The position numbers were made by a program, and so were the translations under genes. A stretch of DNA of 64,000 nt. It comes from Diospyros lotus. Lineage: Eukaryota > Streptophyta > Magnoliopsida > Ericales > Ebenaceae. Location of the stretch: contig NC_068346.1 of the NCBI RefSeq assembly GCF_014633365.1, forward strand, positions 34,349,191-34,413,190. The letters are read 5' to 3'. This document shows positions 21,776-34,600 of the stretch, one piece after another (the first letter of the stretch is position 1; every line of letters starts with the position of its first letter). Below the pieces are notes generated by a model. That model searched no databases, was not told where the DNA came from, and worked only from the letters and a program-made list of their open reading frames with translations.

Positions 21776-22138
21776 TGATTTTGTACAGCATTAATTCTTT
21801 CTTTACCAAATGCCTACAAATTAAGCAATTCAAGTCAATACAACTTCTCTGTATTTGGAGATATTCTTCTTCCTCTTGATAATCCAAACATAACTAATTA
21901 ATGTTTTATAAAATATATAAATATGGTAGATAATTAAGATAGATAGGCTTTTATTTTAATTTACAATAAAGAGGGTGTTTTTTTTTAATTATTAATGATA
22001 GAACTCCTGAAAAAAAATAATACATGCAATTGGGCTCAATAAAACAATATTACAGTTGGAAGGATTCATTTTGTGTATGTAACATTACTATTTTTTCTTC
22101 TAAACCCCATAATTTTTCAGTAGATATAAGAGCTTGTA

Positions 22139-22585
22139 TTGAGCCAATAAGAAGCTAATTGTTATGAGAGTGATTTTTTAAGTGGTGAGATAATAGCCAT
22201 GGAGACAGCTTAAGATAGCAGTGGTAAGAAGGAACACCACATCACAAAAGTGGTCAAAATGTTGCTCTATGAAGGAAAGGCTGCATATGCTCAACTCATG
22301 TACATGCTTAAACCCAAAAAACAAGGAGCATGATGCTGGTGAGGATGAAACACTAAGAAGAATCGTCAAACACTTTGATCTCATATATTTGGTAAGAGTA
22401 GGAGATAAACGTTTTCTATTTGTGTAGTCTCACCTACCTTTCTTTGCTGTTGATTGGCATCCTTGTGGGGGGAATACCTTACTCTTGTTTTCTGCATTAG
22501 CCTTGTATTTACCATAAGATTAATTACTTATGGCAAACAGTAGTGCACGTTAAAATGTAAAAATACAATTACATGTGTGAAGGTA
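22139..22585. repeat. IREG3 intron-12 fragment downstream of kinase B
   Basis: The sequence aligns with 28952-29370 inside the last intron of the intact gene (CAAAAGTGGTCAAAATGTTG, GAGCATGATGCTG and the AACACTTTGATCTCATATAT blocks). No exon is included. It marks the end of a duplicated block: kinase B 3' flank joined to IREG3 intron. A third copy lies at about 13482-13790. Confidence 0.75.
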
Positions 22586-22969
22586 ACCAGTAGTGCATGT
22601 TAACTAAGTCTGAAGAAATACGTTGGTTTTTCTAAATCTTCCATGTTAGTAATTGATCTGAAGTCGTATTTAAGGAACGCGTGATATTTTTAAGTGAAAA
22701 TACGTCTTGACATCATATTAACTTTTCTTAACATATGTGGTGCATAATGATTGGTGAGCACATAGAAATAGTGAAGTAATTTCTTTCATCCTAAATTATT
22801 CTCTATCAGTATTCTAAAATCCTTAATTAAGTGTTTGGGATTATGACTAATGAGCCATGATATAAACCTACTAGAACGTTGACGAAGCCTATATATCTTA
22901 ATTTCTTTGTTCTTTTCCATTTGCACTATGTGTCGTGCCCTTATCAAAACTTGTCAAGAGATCATTGGT
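22586..22969. other. Non-coding, nothing recognised
   Basis: AT-rich sequence without a supported gene, repeat or element. Confidence 0.5.
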
Positions 22970-23126
22970 CAGGGACGGATGCAGAGGGGGGCTTGGGACT
23001 GGGCTATGCTTAGGAGTTTATATATTTATATATATATATATTACTATTTATTATATATATTTTTACTATTTAATTGGGGCTGGCACGGGCTGAAGCCCGT
23101 GCCAGCCCCCCCTACATCCGCCCTTG
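22970..23126. mobile_element. hAT-like MITE, 157 bp, with internal hairpin
   Basis: The terminal inverted repeats are CAGGGACGGATGCAG and CTACATCCGCCCTTG. The flanks TCATTGGT / TCATCGAT look like an 8-bp target duplication with two changes. Near the right end, GGCTGGCACGGGCT-GA-AGCCCGTGCCAGCC (about 23079-23108) forms a 14-bp perfect stem. Confidence 0.7.
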
Positions 23127-23656
23127 TCATCGATCAATCGACAATCAACGAGCTATAATTGGGTGAGAATCCAAGTTCTTGGGAAATGATAGGAGGGAAT
23201 TGCGTACAAAGTTGTTTCTCGACGCTCGTGACCATTGATAATAGCTTGAAACTTTTTATATAGATAATAGCTTGAAATTGCTGATTTGTGCAATTATTTT
23301 CAAGTTTATAGATTTTTATCTTTCGTCGTCTCTCCAAAAAGCTGGTGTTAGATAGAAAATATCATCATCAATTATGAAGGTCACAAAATTCACCCTTTTA
23401 ATTAGATTTGGAAAAAAAAGAAGAAATTAACATATAATTATATGTATTTGCTAAGCCTTTTAATTTTATTTTATTTTTTTGGAATAACTTTTTACTAAAT
23501 GATCAATTATTATTTGGATGATGAATGGAGTGTTACGACATGTTTGGCATATTATTATTTGAGTAATGAATTAAGTAAATGGGCAAACTGAAAGTATAAC
23601 AGATGAGTGCATAAGAAATAAACTGAAACAATTTAATGTATCATCTTAATTTATTC

Positions 23657-23673
23657 TTCTATTATTATTAGTG

Positions 23674-23719
<46 letters not shown>

Positions 23720-23760
23720 GTGTTTATTATTATTATTATTATTATTATTAGTGTTTATTT
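23657..23760. repeat. (ATT)n microsatellite
   Basis: Long TTA/ATT arrays interrupted by AGTGTTT. A second array at 24036-24078 has the same right flank (GTTTATATTTATTCTATTAAT), so the array and flank are locally duplicated. Confidence 0.9.
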
Positions 23761-24031
23761 ATATTTATTCTATTAATCCCAATGATTCTGGCCTTCTAGT
23801 TGTAGGTTCTGGCCCAACATCACATAAATTCCTGGGATCCTTTTTATGTTGGTAACCCAGAATCTTAGGTCCATGTAAGCCCATTTATTGTAGCCCATTT
23901 CTCGATTGTGGCCCATTTAAGCACAAAACCCTGTGCTCCTTTTGGCCGTTAATTTAGGAGAGATTTAGTGGTGGAACGAATTTTATATTTTTGTGAGGGT
24001 TTATAAAACCAACAATTTTTCAACCCCCAAA

Positions 24032-24078
<47 letters not shown>

Positions 24079-24179
24079 GTGTTTGTTTATATTTATTCTA
24101 TTAATTCCAATGATTTTGGTAGAACTTGATTTAGTGTATAATATAAATTCCATAAAATTAAATTTTATAAAATTTTCTA

Positions 24180-24690
24180 TTATAGGTAATTTCTGGACCA
24201 CCTTTTATGGTCTAGACTTCACCGAGCATCCACTGGGCCTAAAGCCGAAGACACCTCGACAAGGTTACAAATCACTGAAACTCGAAATCTGACAGCCAAA
24301 GTAAGCGAGTTCCCAGCGAAGCCTTTAGCTCACTCGTCAAACCACATCCTAGATAATACGGAATCTATTCCCGATTTTGTGAAACTGATAAAGACAAATT
24401 ATCTCTGTGACATTATCTTTCTGTATTCAGAAGTCATTAAATTGTAAACACCCACACTCTATAAATAGGGGTCAGAATACCATTGTACAGGCATAATCAA
24501 TTATATACTGTTACTCTGCTGAAATTATCAGAGAACAGTCATGGAACAGGCATCGTTCTGGCCGAACAACGTAAAAATTCTCGTGTATTGTTTTTTATCT
24601 GTGTTGTTTGTTTCTTCCATTCATACTTGTGTTTATTTAATCAGTGCGAGTTGAAGAATCACTGTCGACTAATTCTAAACGTCAACATTT
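24180..24690 (+). mobile_element. Possible LTR remnant
   Basis: GC content rises relative to the flanks. A TATA box in CTCTATAAATAGGGG (about 24459) is followed by a leader-like tract and the 3' end CGTCAACA, as in plant LTRs. I could not define the left end or target duplications, and no internal domain is attached. A captured promoter cannot be excluded. Confidence 0.35.
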
Positions 24691-25189
24691 TTATTTTAAA
24701 TATAAATAATTAAAAATAAAAATAAATTTTAAAAAATAACACAAAGAGATTGGTATTTTTAACTAACATATAATTATTAGTTATTTATCCAATTGAAAGA
24801 ATATGGAATAAGAAATAGATATAATAATATAATAATATTAGATGAAATTAACGAATATACATATTACATACTGACGTATATCTTTAGATTTATAAATTTA
24901 TTTGATTTAATTATGTAAACTATTATAATTAGCTCAACATTTGGAAAAAAAATAATTAGATTAATTAATTGACAACTTATATATATATATATATATATAT
25001 CCAATCTGAATCCATAATTTCCTAGAACTAAGACTCAGCCACCCATGCTTATAAATAAATATGGAATCAAATTGCTCGTTAATTAACAACAAAGCCAATA
25101 TTAATTTCTTTCATTCGCCATCTATATCAACATTCTCTAAGAGATCAGATTGTCGACCAGCTGACGAACCATTACTTAATGGTGCTAGA
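24691..25189. other. AT-rich intergenic, promoter side of kinase pseudogene
   Basis: Contains an (AT)n run near 24980-25002 and then sequence leading to the pseudogene start. No gene was seen. Confidence 0.5.
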
Positions 25190-25774
25190 ATGGGTTCCTG
25201 GCAATAGCCTGAAGAGTTTGATGTGTAGATATGAGGAGTTAAGTTGCCTGAATCAGACGTGAAACAATACTCCTGCATGATTCTTGAAGCTCTTAAATAT
25301 GTGCATGAGAAAGACTACGTCCACAATGACATTAAGTCGAGCAACATTCTTGTTTTTCTAACCAAAGATGGTGGCACCAGCATGAAGATAGCCAATTTTG
25401 GAGCAAAGAAAGTATGGGATGAGTTGCGTAGCCACAACAATAAGTGTGGTTTGAGGGAATAGGTGGTGAATATATGGGATTTAGGGTGCATGGTGGTAGA
25501 CATGATGAGTGGACAATCTACATGGGAGTACAGTGACTTAAGAAGCAAGGTGCTCGAGAATGTATCTTATGAAGGCTAGGATTTTGTGATGAAGTGCCTA
25601 GATCATCGATCAAGTTACAAATGGACGGTTGAAATGCTTATGCGACATCCATTTGTTCTTGATGAGCAAAAAGAATTGGTTGATGATGATGACGAGACGC
25701 CATTATTGATGGGTGCCGATGATAGTGGATTGGTTGCTCGACACTCCATGTTTGGAGGTTCAAAAGATAGCTAA
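25190..25774 (+). pseudogene. MEKK-like kinase pseudogene (copy C)
   Basis: Starts with ATGGGTTCCTGG like kinases A and B but jumps directly to the SLKSL region, so the Gly loop, catalytic Lys and helix C are deleted. In-frame stops lie near 25206 and 25238 and later TAG codons at about 25460 and 25577. The catalytic loop reads HNDIKSSN and the DFG motif is NFG, so the metal-binding Asp is gone. The C-terminal tail (ELVDDDDE...) ends with TAA at 25772. Its tail matches the orphan fragments at 3314 and 19521 better than it matches kinases A and B, which points to two old kinase lineages at this locus. Confidence 0.85.
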
Positions 25775-26431
25775 AGTCTTACATTACAAGAAGATAAAAG
25801 TTTAAACTCTTTTTTGTTTGAAATTTCACTTTATTAATTTGTAATTCCAACATGATAGGCATTACTCACATAATCCATTCTTTTATCAAATTTGAAAAAA
25901 AATAAAAATATTATTTAAACACTTAAATTTAATATTTGCAATGATATTTTGTATCAAAATAAATATATAAAAAATTAATACAAAATATAGTTAAAGTATC
26001 TAACTTAAAATTAGTAAAATGGACACATCATATTTAGGGCTTGACCAGACGATCAAACACTCCAACTCCAATTTAATTGAGTAATGCTATTTATCTAGAC
26101 TGAAGATGAAAATTAAAATAAATGAACCCAAAACTCGTCTGGCAAGTAAATACGGACCGTAAACAATCGAAATAGTATGCAACGAGAAAATAAGAGAGAA
26201 CCTTCAAAAATCAAACCCTAATGTAATGATCATCATCCAATCAATCACCCATGATAGAAATTCAAAATATAGTGCACAATTTAAGAAAAATTCAGTACGC
26301 CACCAACGTCTCGCAATTCATATGGACCAACCAAATCTCAATAAGAAATTTTATCAAGAAACAAAAAGAAATAAGTGCTGAAAGTCGATAACAAAAATTG
26401 TTGAAGACTAAGGGAGGTTTTCAAAAGATTG
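25775..26431. other. Non-coding flank
   Basis: The start resembles 3470-3560 (kinase 3' flank). The remainder is AT-rich with no gene recognised. Confidence 0.5.
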
Positions 26432-26718
26432 TCACCTCGACTTTGTTGCCGATGATTCAGTGGATTCACCGAACAAAACCCTAGGGAAACCATCCTTCGT
26501 CATTCTTTTGAGATAATCCTCGCATTTGATACTTTTTCTTCTTCTATAGAAGCTTGAAGGCAAATCATTGTATGAACAACTAGGTCTAGCTTGGATAGGG
26601 ATGGGAGGTTTTGATTTTGTTGTGTTAATCGTAGTTTCATTTCTTTCCTTCCAATGGGCAACGGAACTCAATTCGTGGGAAATTCCACAGACAAAGAGGA
26701 GAAGATAGAGCCGATTAA
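26432..26718 (-). CDS. Unidentified exon-like fragment
   Basis: An open frame on the - strand enters from the Harbinger-like element and runs to a stop at 26432. It encodes about 95 residues from its own sequence, with a basic segment FYRRRKSIKCEDYLKRM and a C-terminus rich in Ser and Thr. Composition is more balanced than that of random AT-rich frames nearby. On the far side of the element (27815-27900) a short frame could continue it, so this may be the terminal exon of a gene split by the insertion. I do not recognise the family. Confidence 0.3.
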
Positions 26719-27814
26719 GGGCATGTTTGGCTAAGCAGTTTGACCCCTTATAAGTTATCAAATTTCTTTTGTTAAGTGTTTGGCATCACCAACAGTTTAA
26801 AAGTTATATAGCTTAAACACTAATGCAATAGCGTTTGTAAGAAGCTCATCCCCCTTTTTGCAAAAATGCTGACAATAACTTCTTGCGTTGACCGAGTGTA
26901 TTACAATTTTACCTTCCTATATTTCTAATATTTACACCTCTTATCCCTATTATAATATTATTCTCTCCCATCTCTCACATTTTCCTTTACTGCCCTTATA
27001 TTCTTCCATCTTCATTTCTCTCACATCTGCGCCTCCTCCATTATTGTCATCACTGAACCTCCTCCATAAGCGATCATCATCATCGAATCTGCAACTTGTC
27101 AAGTTTTCCATCACTGCCTCCTACTAGCAACTTGTCGAGTCCTCCATCGTCGCTTTCTGTGGCAGGATCTGCAACTTCTCGAGTCCTCCACCGTCGTCAA
27201 ATTTGCAACAAGTCGCCTAGCACCATCGTCGAATCTCCTTAACCGTCGCATCTCCTACCGCCTCCTACTTCCAAATTGCCTATTACCATTGTCGTCGCTT
27301 GGGTCTCCCCCTTAGTTGAGTCTCATATCGCCTCATGTTGTTGTTGTCATCGCATCACCTGTCACCGTTGCTATTGTCATCGCCTTCATTGTTGTTCAGT
27401 TATTTAATTTTAGATTTTGTAATTATCAAATTTATTTGATTATCAATTATTGTGTCTTATCTAATCTTGTAATTTTATAATATATATCAAATTTGTAGGA
27501 AAATCAAATATATATTTAAGTATTGATATTTATTTGTTTATTTATATATACTTGATATGTATTGATAAAATATAAAAAAAATTGTATAATGTCTCAACAT
27601 ATATATTAAAGATTTTTATGAATTAAATCCAAATTTAAACATAAAGTATTGTATTAATTTTTACAAACCAAACATAACTATTAATTGATAACTTAAAAAT
27701 ACATTTACCTAAATATGTTATCAATTTAAACGCTACCCAACTTAAAAATTTTAAATAACTTAAAAATTGAGCAGCTTAAAAGCTTCCTAAAAAAAAACTT
27801 AGCCAAACAGGCCC
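26719..27814. mobile_element. PIF/Harbinger-like non-autonomous element, 1096 bp
   Basis: The ends GGGCATGTTTGGCTAAG and CTTAGCCAAACAGGCCC are inverted repeats with one mismatch. The flanking TAA (26716-26718 and 27815-27817) is the 3-bp TWA target duplication of this superfamily. No transposase frame was found. The middle contains CATCGTCG/CCGTC-type repeats. Confidence 0.75.
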
Positions 27815-28622
27815 TAAGATGAACCCTTTCTCAGAGAAGTTACTTGCACCTGCCAATTTCTTTTCTACTACTGTGGCCAATCAAGAGATTTTATTAAATT
27901 TTTATCAAATAACCAATGAAGATTTATATATAATGAGCAGTATGGCTTGCAAAGCTAATAAATTAAATAATATGTATGTATAAAAAAATAATTAATACTA
28001 GAAGTGATGATTGATATATGAGACAATTACTTCTATATTCTTTGGAGAGTGACAACCCTCTATATAAAGATTCACAAATTCAAATTTCAGTACATTTGGC
28101 GTGAAAAAATATTTTCATTAAAATTTATGACGAGTCTTTCACTATTACAAAAATAATAAGTGATTAAGCGAGCTGAGAAAAGAGTGATAGGTGTCTCCTA
28201 AAATAAATGCACTGGCAGCCCAAGGGGAGAGGCAAGAAATGTCTTTTGCTCACCACCAGCTCAACTGTATAAACAATCCAAAGGAAACAATTTATATATA
28301 GGACAACTATTCTCAAATACTAAAATCTATTATTAACCATGCCAATCCTCTAGATCCAACCATTTGGTGTACATTTTTTGCATTATTTAATTTTTCAAAA
28401 TTTTAGTAGTAATTTGAACACAAGACATTAATACGGTGGGGGGGGGGGGGGGGGGGGGGAAACATAGTTGAAAACAGATTATAAGATCTCTAAAAATATT
28501 AAAAGAGAATAAATGTCAGGTTATAAACATCAGCGCCTATGATGTTGGAACCCCAAGCCTCCAAGCTACAAAATGAAAGAATTGCAGTATAGAACACTTA
28601 CGTAAGAAATCAAAATTGTGGA
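27815..28622. repeat. IREG3 downstream flank, duplicated at 8600-9149
   Basis: 28015-28580 matches 8610-9149. It holds a run of 22 G at about 28438-28459, where the other copy has only five G. No gene was seen. Confidence 0.65.
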
Positions 28623-31600
28623 TCAAAAGAGAAGAAGTCTTCTTTGTGCATCTGTAGGATTCACCAACCATCGGCAGAATAACCATGCTGCTCCAACTAC
28701 CGATAGGAGTGATAACATTGCTAGGAATCCAAAATGTGAAGCATCATTTGCAATTATTGCAACTCCCAGCATTGCAGACTCTGCCAAGCTAGCAACAGAA
28801 ACCTCTGTTGCTGCAATAAGATTTGCTTTAGATGCTGGGATCCCAGTTTGAAGAATCTGCACCCCGATGACATCATATGACATGTGTCCCAACCTTGACA
28901 ATACCTGCAAAAAGAGTATATCAGTTTTTCTTAATTTTCAGCTGAATTGAGCCAATAGAAGCTACTAGTTATGAGTGCGTATTTTTAAGTGGTGACATAA
29001 TAGCCATAGAGACAGATTAAGATAGCAGTGGTAAGTGGGAAGACCATATCACAAAAGTGGTCAAAATGTTGCCCTATGAAGGAAAGACTCTGTATGCTCA
29101 GCTCATGTACATGCTTAAACCAAAAAACAAGGAGCATGATGCTGCTGAGGACGAAACACTAAGTACCATCAAACACTTTGATCTCATATATTTGATAAGA
29201 GTAGGAGATAAACGTTTTCTATTTGTATAGCCTCACCTACCTTTCTTTCCTGTTGATTGGCATCCTAGTGGAGAATAACTTACTGTTGTTTTCTGCATTA
29301 ACCTTGTATTTACCATTTGATTAATTACTTATGGCAAGCAGTAGTGCATGTTAAAATGTAAAAATACAATTACATGTGAAGGCAATGCATTTTTTTTTTT
29401 TGGCTAGGTAGAAGCAATGCATTTCCACTTTCTTTGTTAATTAGCTTCCAATATGGGTTCAACTACTAATACATTCTGATGTATCTTAGAATTTATAGTA
29501 TACCCAGAAGATATTTTGCTTGCTTATGCTTGTATATGTTTACTGAAGATGCACTTTATTTATCTTTTAATAAAATGAAAGATAAAATTCACTTCTCTCT
29601 AAAAGCTTATGAAAGATAAAGTTCACTTCTCTCTAACAGCTTGAGCTTTTAAATAAATTTATGGTCTATAATTAATTTAACAATTTTCTCTGGTTTTTTC
29701 CTTTCTTTTTAATTCTTCTGAGCTAACTTGGCAATTATATAGCAAATCAGTTAATAGTTAAAAAGAAAGGCCGAACCAGGTCAGCTTTGTTCCGAATCAA
29801 GCATTGAACAACCATTGTCCACTAAACTTGTGATGTATTAGAGCAGGAAAAATTGTAAGACTAACTAATGTAATGTATTACTACAAGGAAGTTAGATTAC
29901 TGTTCTCATAACCATGATTTCAGAAAGCAAGGATTGATACTTTCTAGATATATTCCCCAAACTCAGATTGGAGGAAAATCATAAACAAAACTGTAAAAAA
30001 ATTCTGATGGGTTTGTGCAGCAAAAACTGAAGACTAAACAAATGTAATGTATAACTCTCTGCAGAGAAGTCAGATTAAACTTTCACAACTACTTACTTGG
30101 GAAGCAAGGATTGATGCTCTTTTGGGATACATTCCCCCAACTCATTTTGGGCTAAAAACCACAACAACCAAACATTTTTTATTGGTCCTTCTTACTTTCA
30201 ACAGGTTGATCCAGCCCCATATCCAACCCCCCCCCCCCACACCCCCCCCCCCCCCCCCCCCCCAAAAAAAAAGAAGAAAAGAAAAGAAAATAGATCATCC
30301 TCTTATCACATATTATCCTTATAACAAGTTTGCCTCCTCTTCACTTAAGTGGTTCAACCAAAATTATTTATTTATTTCTTCTTTTTTATTTTTTATTTAA
30401 AAAAATATTTCCAGACTGGCAATTTGTTAATGCTGTGAATGCATGCATCAGACATGCAGGAAAATAGGAGCCAACTTACACCAGGAGGGTAGAGAGACCG
30501 AGCCAGAAGAGGCAGAGAAAGAACTTACAATCAAACACAAGAAGAATAGGAGTGGAGTCCGCTCAGAAAGAGATCCACTCCAATAAACAGCAACAGCAAT
30601 CGTAAGAAGTATAGCCTGTGATATCAGTCCAACTGCTCCAGCCTAGAAAGCCAAATTCATTGATACTTAAGTATAAACAAAAATAGGCATCGCTAGTAAA
30701 TTAACAGGAATAATATCTAGAAAGAGACCTTTAAAACTCCGAACTGTTTGACCATGTTTGCGGATAGATATGTTGCTGCAACACCCATGAAAGCACATAA
30801 TCCACTAAACCCCCCAATTATTGATGGAGTTAGACCTGTAATAATCAGAATGGTAGATCTGAGGGTCTAAAGCCAAAAAAAAGTTCAAGCAGGATTTGTA
30901 AAGAGCTTCAGCACTTTTTTTTTTTGGCCAACCTATTCAGCACTATTGATTCACTTAGAATTTCAACCAAAATTTACATATTGCAAACAAGAAGTAAGAC
31001 ATTAGAGTACAAACAATTGCTAAGTACAAAATCTTTGAAACATGAATATAAGAAGAGTCAAGCTTCAACCATTAATATGATGGATTGGAGGCAAATGATG
31101 GGATGCTAAGTACAAAAATCTCTTTACTGTGCCACACTTTATAGCCAACTCCAAATAAGCAGAGGCTTGCTAATAACAAATTAAACACTTCTACATAAGT
31201 AGAAATTAGCTTTAGTCAACCAGAAGAAGCCTCCCCAAGACAATGCAGGTAAAAAGTTTAGAAATTTGGATAATACCATGCTGCGTTAAGAATGCTGTCA
31301 TCACTCCACCAGGAGCAAGAACAACATTGAAGTAAAGAAGAACATATGCTAGGCTTGCTGGGAGCACAGGCTGCTGCAAGTATTCAACCCACCCATGCTT
31401 GGTAGCCTCCACACTCATCTTCACTGTTTATCAAGATTGTAGTTAGTTGGGTGGTCCACATCAAAATAATAATTTGAAGATACGCTGAAGACAAACCTAT
31501 ATTCTCAGTATCCAGCAAAGGTCTTTCTGTAGAATTTCTGCAACATGCTTGTGGAGATTTAGGACGATCAAGAACCCCTTTAGAAAGTTTGTTGGTTAAC

Positions 31601-34600
31601 CACATGAGACCAACCTTGAGACAGAGTGTGAATCTCAGAATAACAAGTAGTAGTTCTGGCAAAGCAACATATGCCAGAGCAAGCAGAAGAAAAAAGAAAT
31701 ATTGGGAAAGAGATATTAGGAAAGAGCAAGAACGAGAGGTTTACTGCAACAGGAAGTGTCCATATCATTAAACCAGCAACAAGCTTCAAGCAGGTCACAG
31801 GGTTGTATTTAGACAGGAGAATGCCAAATAGAGATGCTCCAGCAATCTACAATAGCAATAGATGTCAACCTCTTCTTTGAGAATGCACCATTATAAGTTC
31901 CAAATTGCAACAATTTTAAGCAGTTTGAATATTTGGGTTAGTTGTTGATATAGGACTTATCCATTGGACTCCATACTAATGTGGACTCAAGAATTTGACC
32001 GAGAGAATACTGTGATAATTTCAATTACAAGACACAAATATAAGAATATCACCACTCAAATATTATGAGTCGGCATGTAATTAGCCAAGTCATAATGAAA
32101 TGGTCATAGAAATTACAAGTACCTCGCAGAGAAGATCAATTCGACTAAGAGTAGCATTTGCCTGTGCAAGAGCAACAGGCCGATTTGCTCCTGCTAACTG
32201 CATGATGAGAATGCTTACAATTAGAAAATCCTGACATCCAATACAAGGACCAGAGAAGGGAAAAAGGTAACTGCCAACAGATATAAGAAATAAATGGGTA
32301 TTGATAAGCACTACCAGCACAACCCAGTCACGTTCCACTGCAACCCCCAGAGCCAACCCAGACAGCCTCTCGACAGCCCCAGCTAATACTAAAACAACAA
32401 ACCAAGGGCGGGAAACCATGGATGACACAGATGGGTGAACCATATGGGCATGGACTATCATAGCAACGGATAAAAGCTGAGCAGCTACCTGACAGAAAGC
32501 AAAGTATTAGGATACAACTACACAGGAAGAGATAGTACAGAAACTAGCTCTAATGCTGGTCGTGCATGAACTAATTACCTGGACAGTTGACAAAAACATA
32601 TATGCAGGTACTCTAGGGAAATGATCCAAAAGTTTACCAACAAAAGGGCCCCCAACAATTACTGCAAGCTGACCAACATGGACCTCATTAGAAAGCATTC
32701 TTTTTCCTTTTATTTATATGCATTGTCTATTTCTTTGAACACATTGAAACCTTAGCAAAGAAACCCATTATTGCAATTGGGAGAAGGCTTGGATGAAGCA
32801 ATGCAATAACAGCAGGCCATGCAAAATTCCAGAGCTGTTCCACCAAATTTCCAGCTACACAACTAGCATACAAGGCTGTTCAAATAAAATATGATTGAGT
32901 TAGAAACTTCTCAATGATCCAAAATCAGCACAATGTGCTGTATGATACCATTAAAAACAGATTGTTATGTTCAAATGATCCAGCATCAGTACAATATGCT
33001 GTATGATACCATGAAAAATAGATTACTGTATTCTAAAATGGGAACAGGTTGTTTGGTGGGATGCTTGGGACAGGGTTTCTCTTTTATAAAATGTCACGAC
33101 TAGAAGGAAGGAAAAGTTGACAGCCATTGCCACAGCAGCAGTGAACACACGCAAAACTTTATGAGCTAAAAGAAGGAAAGAAAGAAAGAAAGCTGGAGAG
33201 AGGTTATTAGTCACTTCTGTGCCTCAAAAAAATTAACCACCAAAATCATAAGATGAAGCATGTATGTTGGAGCTGAAACATTAGTAATTGAGGCAGAATA
33301 TGTCAGTGCAAAATAGGATAAGAAACTACGAGATGCAAACTGAATATGATTAGCAAACATAAAATCTAAGTATCCTACTTTAGGAAAAAGAAGGAGGGGG
33401 GGGGGAATCTATGAAATGCTGCCAATAGTTTGATAGCTTCACAAAACACAAACCCGTTGAATCAAACGCTCTACCTGAGTTGGATGTCTCTAGCCTAGCT
33501 GTTCAATGTGCTCATTCTTTATGTAAACCATAACAGACTACATCTACCAATATAGAGTCATCAAACTGAGTTCTGATATTGAGAACAAAAATTCACCCAC
33601 AAGCCCCATCCCACGGGAAAGGGTCACAACATGAGGGCCATGGGAATAATGGACCCACTATGAAACAATTTTTGTTCACTTGCGCATGCACTTCAGTTAA
33701 GTGAATATATTTGCACAAAATTCATTCTTTGTTTATCATGGAATAACATATGCCTGCAGTGAATTACACAAAAGGGAGTTTGCCACTACCATACAATCCT
33801 GCTGGATGTGCAGGGGTTGCAGCAAGGACATTCTGCTCCTCCTCCGATAAGACCTTAAAATGAAACAACAAAAGAATGAGATGATGAGACAACAACACCC
33901 CAACACTTTCATCTTACTAATTCAATATTTGCAAAGGAAAAGTGTTGTAGGCCACTTGAGATCATACTGGCAATGTTGTCAACAGATTGTCAAAATAAGT
34001 ATCTTCAACCAGCAAATTTGAAGATTCAACCTCAAGGATATCAGATTTTATATGAACAATTGGGACTGAACAATTAGATGCAGCGGATGAAAATTCATTC
34101 TGGACTTCTTTGTCAGTGTGAACATGATTGGGTACTTCAGTTTCTGTTATTGAACATCTAGCATAAAAAACTTCCAACCTGTAAACAAAATAGCATAGTC
34201 AATTGAAAAGATGCCAAATTCTCAAATCTAATTCGTCCATGAGAAATAATTGAGCATGGTCAAAATTATTAATTCTTCACTTAAAAATCAGTTTTGTGAC
34301 CTTTAGGATTCTCATTAACCATGAACAGAAACAAGCTTTCAAGAAAAACCACTTTTTCTCCTCAGATTAGTTTTAAGAAATGTAAAATTTAACCCAAACG
34401 TGAGTTCATCAGAATTTCCAAAGTCAATCCATATGTTAGATAACATTTTAACCTATTATACATATAATTTCATCAATTCCATCTTCCAGGTGATAAAGTG
34501 TAGTTGGTTTTTGAAATCTACCATCTCCAATAGTTATCTAATGCTGAAGAAGCCTGAAGACCTAAGTAAACCCAAAAATTGAGATTAGTCACAAGAAAAA

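Noticed and set aside
21603..21887. 94-codon - strand frame rich in Lys/Arg/Glu
   Set aside because: Reverse translation of the TTTC microsatellite behind kinase B.
30047..30400. 117-codon + strand frame with a proline run
   Set aside because: It lies in IREG3 intron 12 and is created by the poly-C tract; no conserved motif.
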